DNA of 11,271 nt from positions 1 to 11,271 of the forward strand of contig CAZQDQ010000029.1 in assembly GCA_964592455.1 (NCBI GenBank), written 5' to 3'. A model generated the notes under the pieces. The model had not been told where the DNA came from. It saw nothing but the letters and a program-made list of their open reading frames with translations, and did not search any database. This document shows positions 5,920 to 11,271 of the stretch, piece by piece. Numbering within the stretch: the stretch's first letter is position 1; each line of letters opens with the position of its first letter. The position numbers and the translations under genes are program-made. Origin of the DNA: MFAQ01 sp964592455 (GTDB lineage: Bacteria > Patescibacteriota > Microgenomatia > UBA1400 > MFAQ01).

Positions 5920-6498
5920 CTAAATAAGTTGTGCTTTCAAATAAGTAGAAAAATTTCTGTTTTTTACACTCAGTACTTTTAGCCTAAGTTTCTTAAACAG
6001 TTTTCTCCATTCTTTATCTGTTTTGTTGCTGTGTGGGTGGTTCTTAAACTGCATATTCCCTATGCTGTCCATGATAAAGGTCAAATATTTTTGCCAAAGA
6101 TTATTATAAGTGTCTTCCATAATCACTATTCTCTTCGCTACTCTGCTTACTTCTCTAATAACTACTTCCGGGTTAGGGGTGTGGTGTAAAACAGTTACTA
6201 AAAGGGCGACTTCAAATGAGTTATCTGCAAAGGGTAAGGTCTTACCATCATAAATAATCGGTTTTGTTTCCTCAAAAAGATTCATATCCTCCACATCAAC
6301 ACAAGTTACTTTATGTCCTAACTTGATTAGTGACAGTGCAGTATGTCCAGTTCCAGAACCAACATCAATCACTTTTCTTTCCTTGCCTCGAAGCGGAGGA
6401 ATAATTTTGCCCAATATAGTTTTGTCTCTATTCTCAATCTGAGTATTAATCCATTTCTTAAGCGGAGGAAAAGAATCAATGAGATGATAAAGCTTCAT
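5920..6498 (-). CDS. Class I SAM-dependent methyltransferase
   Basis: The 192-residue protein has a Rossmann-type methyltransferase core. SAM motif I is V-I-D-V-G-S-G-T-G (43-51), with an acidic residue ending strand 2 in C-V-D-V-E (66-70). Motif III-like L-P-F-A-D-N-S-F-E-V-A-L-L (88-100) is followed by V-L-H-H-T-P-N-P (103-110) and R-E-V-S-R-V-A-K-R-I-V-I-M-E-D (115-129). This matches the Methyltransf_11 group; the substrate is not evident, and small-molecule or lipid targets are common in the group. The ATG overlaps the stop of cca as TAATG, and AAGGAG (complement of 6510-6515) lies 11 nt upstream within cca, so it is the second gene of the cca operon. It converges on secF with 23 nt between stops. 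Confidence 0.88.
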   Translation of the reverse strand: MKLYHLIDSFPPLKKWINTQIENRDKTILGKIIPPLRGKERKVIDVGSGTGHTALSLIKLGHKVTCVDVEDMNLFEETKPIIYDGKTLPFADNSFEVALLVTVLHHTPNPEVVIREVSRVAKRIVIMEDTYNNLWQKYLTFIMDSIGNMQFKNHPHSNKTDKEWRKLFKKLRLKVLSVKNRNFSTYLKAQLI

Positions 6499-7988
6499 TA
6501 GACTTTATACTCCTTGACTCTTTCTATTAAATACTCTCTTTGATTTTTTGAAGTGTCCTCTAAGACTTCTTCAAATAAATTTTTCAATACTTTCCCCACA
6601 ATTGGTCCAGGGGTAATACCCAATATTTCCATAACATCTTTGCCATTTACCGCCATGTCACTTATTTCCATTGGCTCAAATAACTGTTCCCCAATACGTT
6701 TCTGCAACTCTAAAAATCTCCAGCTTGTTGTTGACGAACCGCTGCCTTTGCGGTCTGAGATTCGAAGTAGCACCAAGTCAGAGATATTCTCCTTACCTAC
6801 ATTTCTAATTAATCTTCTTATCGAGGCATCAGTCATGCTTGGCTGGTAGTTGAACATATGCCAGCGTACCAAGGTTTCCACTTTCTCTATCTCCTTTCGG
6901 CTAAACCTAAGTCTCTCCATTATTTCCTTTATCATTCTTGCCCCTATTACTTCATGGCCATAAAAAGTAATCATTCTTTTTGTTTCCTGGCTAGATCCAC
7001 ATTTCTCACACTTATAAATTTGGTCAGATAAATTTTTGTAAACTTTTCCGCACTTTCTGCATTTAAATCGCTGACTCCTGGGCTTTCCAATATCATGGGT
7101 TAGTGCAGTCAGTCGGACTAGCGGGTTGGGTGATGGGCAGTTTGCAAGTGATTGCAAAGAGTGTTCTAGCACAGTCCACTCATGATGTCCGCCCTGTTGA
7201 GTGTCTTTGCCTTCCATCAATTCCGGCAAAAAGTACAAAATAAGATTTGTTGATATCAAAAGTCTTACTCCATCAGCAGGGTAGTCTGTAGCTAATATTT
7301 TTACAAACTCTTCCTTAATCCTTTCTTTGCTGATTTCAGTAAGTAAATTAGCCCAGGTATTTATAGCCTTCAAAGTTTTCATCTCGATACTAAATCCCAT
7401 TCTGGCAGCAAAGCGAATTGCTCTCATCATTCTTAGAGCGTCCTCTTTAAATCTCTCTTCTGGATCACCAACAGCCCTGATTATCCCTTTTTCAAAGTCT
7501 TCCATCCCCCCCACTAAATCTACAATCTCCCACTCATTGTTTTGCTTGCCCCGCGTAGCCTGGGCGAAGTGGGGAGATCTACCTACCACCATCGCGTTTA
7601 TCGTAAAATCCCGCCTCACAATATCCTCATCCAGTGTTTTCCCCCAGGTTACATTATCAGGTCTTCTGTAATCAGAGTACTCTTTTTCAGATCTGTATGT
7701 TGTTACTTCGTATAATTCATCCTTGCCATCAACAACAACCTTAAACGAAACTGTTCCAAAGTCGTTATTGTAAAAAGGGTCAAAGTCTTTTAACACTTCC
7801 AAGCTTTGCTCTGGTGTTGCGTTAGTAGTCAGATCACAGTTTTCTGGCCGTCTATTTACTAGTATGTTTCTAACTCCGCCTCCCACCAAATATATTTCAA
7901 AACCCGCCTTCTCGTAAGCATCAAACGTTTCTATCAGAGGCAAAGGTATTAATGTTTTTTCGTCGGGGAGTAGTCGTCGTCTGTACAC
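6498..7988 (-). CDS. cca: CCA-adding tRNA nucleotidyltransferase with HD domain
   Basis: This 496-residue class II tRNA nucleotidyltransferase should add or repair the 3' CCA of tRNA. Head domain: Y-L-V-G-G-G-V-R-N (33-41), the C-D-L-T-T-N-A-T-P-E region (51-60), E-V-T-T-Y-R (94-99) and D-I-V-R-R-D-F-T-I-N-A-M (122-133). Neck: R-F-K-E-D-A-L-R-M-M-R-A-I-R-F (179-193), the E-D-x-x-R base-selection motif. The C-terminal HD domain has T-H-D-I-G-K-P (297-303), G-H-E (344-346) and W-H-M (376-378). Oddities: the usual D-x-D of the active site reads N50-C-D52; the usual V-R-D reads V-R-N41; a four-cysteine zinc ribbon (C310, C313, C327, C330) is inserted in the HD domain; and residues 138-150 come from a palindromic repeat inserted in frame. 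The start is GTG, 6 nt after a TAAAAT -10 hexamer, which suggests a leaderless mRNA. Confidence 0.93.
   Translation of the reverse strand: MYRRRLLPDEKTLIPLPLIETFDAYEKAGFEIYLVGGGVRNILVNRRPENCDLTTNATPEQSLEVLKDFDPFYNNDFGTVSFKVVVDGKDELYEVTTYRSEKEYSDYRRPDNVTWGKTLDEDIVRRDFTINAMVVGRSPHFAQATRGKQNNEWEIVDLVGGMEDFEKGIIRAVGDPEERFKEDALRMMRAIRFAARMGFSIEMKTLKAINTWANLLTEISKERIKEEFVKILATDYPADGVRLLISTNLILYFLPELMEGKDTQQGGHHEWTVLEHSLQSLANCPSPNPLVRLTALTHDIGKPRSQRFKCRKCGKVYKNLSDQIYKCEKCGSSQETKRMITFYGHEVIGARMIKEIMERLRFSRKEIEKVETLVRWHMFNYQPSMTDASIRRLIRNVGKENISDLVLLRISDRKGSGSSTTSWRFLELQKRIGEQLFEPMEISDMAVNGKDVMEILGITPGPIVGKVLKNLFEEVLEDTSKNQREYLIERVKEYKV
7549..7574. repeat. Palindromic element inserted in frame inside cca
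   Basis: CCCCGC (7549-7554) pairs with GTGGGG (7569-7574, one G-T wobble) and an inner GCC (7558-7560) can pair with GGC (7563-7565). On the minus strand it encodes S-P-H-F-A-Q-A-T-R-G-K-Q-N (residues 138-150), a stretch absent from the usual CCA enzyme between N-A-M-V-V and the V-D-L-V-G-G segment. The GTAGCCT...GGCGAAGT core resembles a dispersed repeat I associate with Patescibacteria and other uncultured bacteria. It differs from the element at 4979. Confidence 0.55.
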
Positions 7989-7994
7989 GCCTAA

Positions 7995-8018
7995 ATTTTA
8001 TCAGAATTACTATAAAAT
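7995..8018. promoter_or_regulatory. Symmetric divergent leaderless promoter, cca versus rel
   Basis: Inverted arms ATTTTAT (7995-8001) and ATAAAAT (8012-8018) are separated by 10 bp. Each contains a TAAAAT -10 hexamer pointing outward, and on each side exactly 6 nt separate the hexamer from a GTG start codon (cca at 7988, rel at 8025). The cca side is an extended -10 (TGATAAAAT). No Shine-Dalgarno sequence can fit on either side, so both mRNAs should begin at or next to the start codon. No -35 box is evident. Confidence 0.65.
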
Positions 8019-8024
8019 AAACGG

Positions 8025-9518
8025 GTGCCAACAAATTTTAAGTCATTACAAAAGCAGTTAAAGTCAAACCAGCTAATCTATAACCTAAAGCGCATCAAAA
8101 GTGTTTATTTCTATGCCAAAAAACAGTACCAAGGCCAAATACGTCACACTGGAGAGCCTCTAATCAAACATCCACTTTCAGTCGCCATTATTCTTGCGGA
8201 GTGGGGTCTAGACCAATTAAGTTTAGAAGCGGCACTTCTTCACGAATTGCCAGAGGTAAAAGAAAACTATCAGGAACTAATTGTTAAAAAATACGGACCT
8301 GCCCTTGGAAGTCTTGTCGAAGGTGTTCACAGAGTTGGCACTATCAAGTTAAGAAGCTCAAAGGACAAAGTTTTTTTAGAAAACTTAAGAAAAATGTTTG
8401 TATGCCTAGCAAAAGATATCCGTGTGGTAATCATCCGTCTAGCTGACAGACTACACAATGTCAAGACATTAGATGCTGTTCCTATTTCCAAACAAAAAAG
8501 GATAGCCGTCGAAACCTTAGAAGTTTACGCCCCATTAGCCGAACGTTTGGGTATGGGCAAGTTAAAAGGCGAACTAGAAGACCTAGTCTTTCCATTCATT
8601 TATCCAGAGGAACACGAGTGGATAACAAAAGTTGCCAAGCCTCACCTTAAATACTCTGAGGAAAATATAAAAGTTTCTCTCACCAAAATCAGGCAGATAC
8701 TAGCAAAAAACCATATTCTCGCTAAAACCGACGGAAGGCCAAAACGAAAGTATAGTTTATACAAAAAATTACTTCGTCCAGAAATTGACAGAGACATAAC
8801 AAAAATCCACGATCTTATGGCTATTCGTATCATCACCGAGGAAGAGTCAGACTGTTATACTGTTCTTGGACTCATGCATCGCTACTGGAAACCAGTTCCA
8901 TACCTTGGTATCTCAGATTTTATTGCTCAGCCAAAACCAAATGGCTATAGATCTATCCACACCAAAGTCTTCGACCACAAAGGTAACATTTTAGAAATTC
9001 AAATACGCTCCAAACAAATGCATTTACAGGCAGAATACGGAGCCGCAGCTCACTTTGCCTACACAGAGGCCAAAGCCTCGGGCGCAAAAGATGAACAACT
9101 ACAGTCCGGAACAGCTTTTAAGCTAGATGAAAAGATGGTTTGGGTCAAAGAACTATCAAATTGGAAAAAACAAGTCGAAGAGGCTCACGAGCAAGGAAAA
9201 GACCTAAAACTAGACGCTCTTAGCAAACATATTTATGTTTTTTCACCCAAAGGCGACGTTTTTGATTTGCCAGAAAACGCAACCCCTATTGATTACGCTT
9301 TCAAAGTCCACACCAATTTAGGTTTTTTCATTTCCGGAATCAGAATAAATGGAAAAATTGGTTCCATTTCACAACCGCTGAAAAGTGGTGATGTTGTCGA
9401 AATCATTAAATCAAAAACAATGAGGCCAGCAAGTAGAAACTGGCTTCATACTGTCAAAACTACCAGAGCAAAAAACAAAATTAGAAAAAAACTATTAGAC
9501 CAAGAAAAACTAATATAA
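8025..9518 (+). CDS. rel: Rel/SpoT-type (p)ppGpp synthetase with altered hydrolase site, short form
   Basis: This 497-residue RelA/SpoT homologue should make (p)ppGpp, the alarmone of the stringent response. Order of domains: HD hydrolase-type domain (about 25-185) with K-H-P-L-S-V-A (H49), L-L-H-E-L-P-E-V (H73-V78) and R-L-A-D-R-L-H-N (138-145); synthetase (about 215-350) with I-H-D-L-M-A-I-R-I-I (261-270), K-P-N-G-Y-R-S-I-H-T (304-313), E-I-Q-I-R-S (324-329) and E-Y-G-A-A-A-H-F (337-344); and TGS (about 401-463). The protein ends soon after the TGS domain, in W-L-H-T-V-K-T-T-R-A-K, so it lacks the helical remainder, zinc-finger and ACT parts of the usual protein of about 700-740 residues. 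The normal H-D is H-E and the normal E-D is E-V, so hydrolysis is doubtful; the synthetase residues look intact. The start is GTG without a Shine-Dalgarno sequence. Confidence 0.94.
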   Translation: MPTNFKSLQKQLKSNQLIYNLKRIKSVYFYAKKQYQGQIRHTGEPLIKHPLSVAIILAEWGLDQLSLEAALLHELPEVKENYQELIVKKYGPALGSLVEGVHRVGTIKLRSSKDKVFLENLRKMFVCLAKDIRVVIIRLADRLHNVKTLDAVPISKQKRIAVETLEVYAPLAERLGMGKLKGELEDLVFPFIYPEEHEWITKVAKPHLKYSEENIKVSLTKIRQILAKNHILAKTDGRPKRKYSLYKKLLRPEIDRDITKIHDLMAIRIITEEESDCYTVLGLMHRYWKPVPYLGISDFIAQPKPNGYRSIHTKVFDHKGNILEIQIRSKQMHLQAEYGAAAHFAYTEAKASGAKDEQLQSGTAFKLDEKMVWVKELSNWKKQVEEAHEQGKDLKLDALSKHIYVFSPKGDVFDLPENATPIDYAFKVHTNLGFFISGIRINGKIGSISQPLKSGDVVEIIKSKTMRPASRNWLHTVKTTRAKNKIRKKLLDQEKLI

Positions 9519-9521
9519 AAT
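9514..9521 (+). promoter_or_regulatory. Leaderless-type -10 element of the carboxypeptidase gene
   Basis: TATAAAAT lies 6 nt before the GTG at 9528, the same 8-mer and spacing as upstream of rel (8011-8018). It overlaps the rel stop codon (9516-9518). There is no Shine-Dalgarno sequence. The nearest -35-like string, TTAGAC (9495-9500), is too close for normal spacing. Confidence 0.55.
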
Positions 9522-9527
9522 CATACT

Positions 9528-10403
9528 GTGAAGAAAACACTCTTGCTAATACCTCTTTTTCTCTTTTTTAGTTTTTTTCCTACAGTTAAACTCACCCAAG
9601 ATCTAAAAAAACCGCAAGTCAAAGCTTTTTTCACAGAAAATGCACCACTTCCAAAAAGAAAAGAGAACGCTACTAAACTCAACCTCACTGCTACTGGGGT
9701 ATTTGTTATGGATTTAAATTCCGGTATTGTTCTTTACGACAAAAATCCACACAAACGCCTCAAGCCAGCTTCCTTAACAAAAATAATGACTTCATTAGTA
9801 GCACTAGACTACTACAAAGATGATTCGGTCCTCAAAGTAATTAATGCTCAGAAATCTTTGGGTAATACCATAGATCTTCTCAAGGGTGACCAATTACTAG
9901 CAAGCGACCTTATCTTAGGGTTATTAATATCCTCTGGTAACGATGCTGCCGTCACCCTCGCCGAAAATTATCCAGGTGGCTACAAGGCCTTTATCGAAAA
10001 AATGAATGCCAAAGTTCTAGAGCTTGGTCTAGAAAATACAAAGTTTAGCAATGTCTCAGGTGTGCAAAGTCCAGACCACTACACCACTGCTTACGATATA
10101 ACCATGGTTGCAAGATCAGCTTTAGATAGGCCTGTCTTCGAAAACATTGTCTCCAAAAGAAAAGCAACTTTAAAAAGTCTCAATGGAAATGTTTACAATA
10201 TCAGCACTACCAACATTCTTCTAGGAAAGCCGGGGTTTTATGGTGTCAAGACAGGTTGGACACCACAAGCGGGAGAATGTTTGGTGGTTCTCGCCGAAAA
10301 AGACTCCCACCCTATTCTTATCAGTCTCCTCCATAGTGCTGATCGTTTTGGGGAAGCCGAAAAAATTTACAACTGGGTCTTCGAAAACTACACCTGGGAC
10401 TAA
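9528..10403 (+). CDS. D-alanyl-D-alanine carboxypeptidase (peptidase S11, DacA/DacF type)
   Basis: This is a serine DD-carboxypeptidase that removes the terminal D-Ala of peptidoglycan stem peptides outside the membrane. The 291-residue protein starts with a signal or anchor segment (about 1-19), followed by the complete S11 catalytic domain. The active-site S-x-x-K is A-S-L-T-K (S82, K85), the S-x-N is S-S-G-N-D (S136, N138), and the K-T-G is V-K-T-G-W (241-243) followed by A-G-E-C-L-V. V-F-V-M-D-L-N-S-G and L-Y-D-K-N-P near 58-74 are typical of the family N terminus. The protein ends with the catalytic domain and lacks the PBP5-type C-terminal domain and amphipathic anchor, so attachment would rely on an uncleaved N-terminal helix or the protein is released. 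The GTG start follows a TATAAAAT by 6 nt and rel by 9 nt, so it can be read from its own promoter and from the rel transcript. Confidence 0.94.
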   Translation: MKKTLLLIPLFLFFSFFPTVKLTQDLKKPQVKAFFTENAPLPKRKENATKLNLTATGVFVMDLNSGIVLYDKNPHKRLKPASLTKIMTSLVALDYYKDDSVLKVINAQKSLGNTIDLLKGDQLLASDLILGLLISSGNDAAVTLAENYPGGYKAFIEKMNAKVLELGLENTKFSNVSGVQSPDHYTTAYDITMVARSALDRPVFENIVSKRKATLKSLNGNVYNISTTNILLGKPGFYGVKTGWTPQAGECLVVLAEKDSHPILISLLHSADRFGEAEKIYNWVFENYTWD

Positions 10404-10405
10404 AA

Positions 10406-11101
10406 TCAATTCTTAGTTTTTTCCATCTGTCTCTCGAACATGTATAAAGATACAATGGACTTCAAAACTTGTCTGTAGAGTCTTCCATTTGCATTCAGCT
10501 CATCATCCTCAATCTTTCTTGATGTAAAACCTCCAGCTGAATCAACAAACTGCCATACATGTTTACCGTCGTTTGCTTTTAGTTCATTGTCCGAAACAAA
10601 TTTTACAATTTTTTTAATATCCTCACGATCAATGTCAACATTCACAAATTTTAAAACCTGATCGACCAGTTTTTCTTCGTTGAACTTGCCTTTTGATGTA
10701 ACAAATCTAATTTTCCCTATAACACTCTCAAATGTCTCTTTGTTTAGTGTCTTATGCACCTCCCAAATAGATGAAGCTGTAAACAAATCGATTCTTTGCA
10801 TCTTTTTTTTAACTGAATTAAATTCATGGTTGTACTCAAAGTCTGTAACACCTATAACTCCAGAACCTGTACTACCATACCATTCCGGTAGACCTACAAA
10901 GTTTGCTATTCCATCCGGCTTAATTCCATATATATCCTGCAATGATTTCATAGCCCTTCGTAATGATCCACCACTAGAGACATACTCATCAACAACTAGC
11001 ACTCTCTTTTCTTCAAAGTCTTCAGATCTATATTTTCTTCTAAGGTAGTATTCTGGTGCCTTTGCACCGTGTTTCTCATCTTCACCTAGCCCAATATTCA
11101 T
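10406..11101 (-). CDS. Phosphoribosyltransferase-like protein, C-terminal part of a frameshifted gene
   Basis: There are 231 codons from the first ATG, but the frame is open up to 11143. The key feature is R-V-L-V-V-D-E-Y-V-S-S-G-G-S-L-R-R-A (33-50), a PRPP-binding loop of the type I phosphoribosyltransferase fold. Upstream in the same frame G-G-V-E-L-P-E-I-R-F precedes the ATG and looks coding, so this ATG is internal. The last 130 residues or so are charged and helical (for example D-I-D-R-E-D-I-K-K-I-V-K-F-V) and I recognise no domain there. Related proteins I recall carry L-D-K-S-A-R and L-P-E-x-R-F before the PRPP loop; here the first motif is in the other frame (11122-11271). The natural substrate is unknown. 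The stop is TGA, only 2 nt from the convergent carboxypeptidase stop. Confidence 0.75.
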   Translation of the reverse strand: MNIGLGEDEKHGAKAPEYYLRRKYRSEDFEEKRVLVVDEYVSSGGSLRRAMKSLQDIYGIKPDGIANFVGLPEWYGSTGSGVIGVTDFEYNHEFNSVKKKMQRIDLFTASSIWEVHKTLNKETFESVIGKIRFVTSKGKFNEEKLVDQVLKFVNVDIDREDIKKIVKFVSDNELKANDGKHVWQFVDSAGGFTSRKIEDDELNANGRLYRQVLKSIVSLYMFERQMEKTKN

Positions 11102-11124
11102 AAATCTAATTTCTGGTAATTCTA

Positions 11125-11132
11125 CCCCCCCC
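11125..11132 (-). repeat. G8 homopolymer at the frameshift
   Basis: Eight C on the plus strand (eight G in the mRNA) occur exactly where the phosphoribosyltransferase reading frame changes. In the upstream frame the codons are CGG GGG GGG TAG, so a -1 slip on G-GGG-GGG would re-pair perfectly and bypass the stop. Confidence 0.7.
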
Positions 11133-11211
11133 GTATTTCCCCACTATTTTTCAGCTCATTCCACATACATCTAAAAATATACGCCCCATTTCTAGCAGAC
11201 TTATCCAAAAA

Positions 11212-11248
11212 CAGCATTGTGTCTAATGGTTTACCAGCATTGTGTCTA
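11212..11248. repeat. 14-bp direct repeat, 23-bp period
   Basis: CAGCATTGTGTCTA occurs at 11212-11225 and again at 11235-11248. Both copies lie inside the phosphoribosyltransferase coding sequence but are read in different frames (as D-R-H-N-A and L-D-T-M-L), since 23 is not a multiple of 3. Confidence 0.75.
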
Positions 11249-11271
11249 TCAATAATTTCGTTAATTAAGTT

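Larger units (their letters stand above)
11122..11271 (-). pseudogene. N-terminal part of the same phosphoribosyltransferase gene, frame broken by a G8 tract
   Basis: On the minus strand the frame from the window edge reads 49 residues to a TAG at 11122-11124. It includes D-T-M-L-F-L-D-K-S-A-R-N-G-A-Y and F-R-C-M-W-N-E-L, which fit the N-terminal part of phosphoribosyltransferase-like proteins with an L-D-K-S-A-R motif. The sense of the protein then continues in the -1 frame as V-E-L-P-E-I-R-F-M-N-I-G. The switch happens at eight consecutive G; nine or six G would restore one continuous frame. Whether this is a true mutation, a phase-variable tract, a programmed slip or an assembly error cannot be decided here. 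The 5' end lies beyond the window. Confidence 0.65.

Noticed and set aside
5917..5931. CAACT/AGTTG hairpin between the convergent secF and methyltransferase genes as a terminator
   Set aside because: The 5-bp stem is weak and no T run follows directly on either strand.
7506..7512. G7 tract (minus strand) in cca as a second frameshift
   Set aside because: The reading frame continues correctly through it into V-G-G-M-E-D and the E-D-x-x-R motif.
1..11271. CRISPR arrays, tRNA or rRNA genes, transposases, phage genes
   Set aside because: I saw no regularly spaced repeats, cloverleaf-like sequence or recognisable recombinase or phage protein on either strand.

Overview
The window reads as a fragment of a Patescibacteria (Candidate Phyla Radiation) genome, most like Microgenomates. 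Reasons: it is moderately AT-rich and densely packed; small proteins of the DUF5679, DUF4446 and DUF3048 types sit beside each other; a winged-helix protein carries a degenerate nucleotidyltransferase half; a (p)ppGpp synthetase lacks its C-terminal regulatory part; and many genes have no Shine-Dalgarno sequence. Stops include TAA, TAG and apparently TGA, so the standard bacterial code fits. The phylum is inferred from gene content, not from a marker tree.

Layout. 1-113: C-terminal end of a glycine-rich membrane protein. 135-647: a well-formed sigma70-type promoter, a two-TM DUF3592-like protein and its terminator. 653-1107 (minus): a small tail-anchored-type basic protein and a 46-residue DUF5679 zinc ribbon. 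Divergent from these, 1140-2809 holds DUF4446 and DUF3048/YerB-like genes. 2846-5896 (plus): a winged-helix/nucleotidyltransferase protein overlapping an AbrB-type protein, then secD and secF, which together form the accessory Sec membrane subcomplex. 5920-7988 (minus): a class I methyltransferase and a CCA-adding enzyme. Divergent from these, 8025-10403 (plus) holds a Rel-type stringent-response enzyme and a D-Ala-D-Ala carboxypeptidase. 10406-11271 (minus): a phosphoribosyltransferase broken by a G8 tract and running off the window.

No complete novel defence or mobile system is visible; the genes are mostly housekeeping (secretion, tRNA 3' end maturation, stringent response, wall trimming). 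The most distinctive signal is in the DNA between genes. Three genes (cca, rel, carboxypeptidase) start at a GTG placed exactly 6 nt after a TAAAAT -10 hexamer, and DUF4446 starts at an ATG 7 nt after one. This is the geometry of leaderless transcripts. Between cca and rel the arrangement is two-fold symmetric within 36 bp. Genes with a longer leader or inside an operon instead show purine-rich Shine-Dalgarno sequences.

Other points of interest are two different palindromic elements lying in coding sequence (the secD 3' end, and in frame inside cca), a CCA enzyme with Asn at two normally Asp positions and a zinc ribbon inserted in its HD domain, a Rel protein with altered hydrolase residues, and the G8 frameshift in the phosphoribosyltransferase gene.
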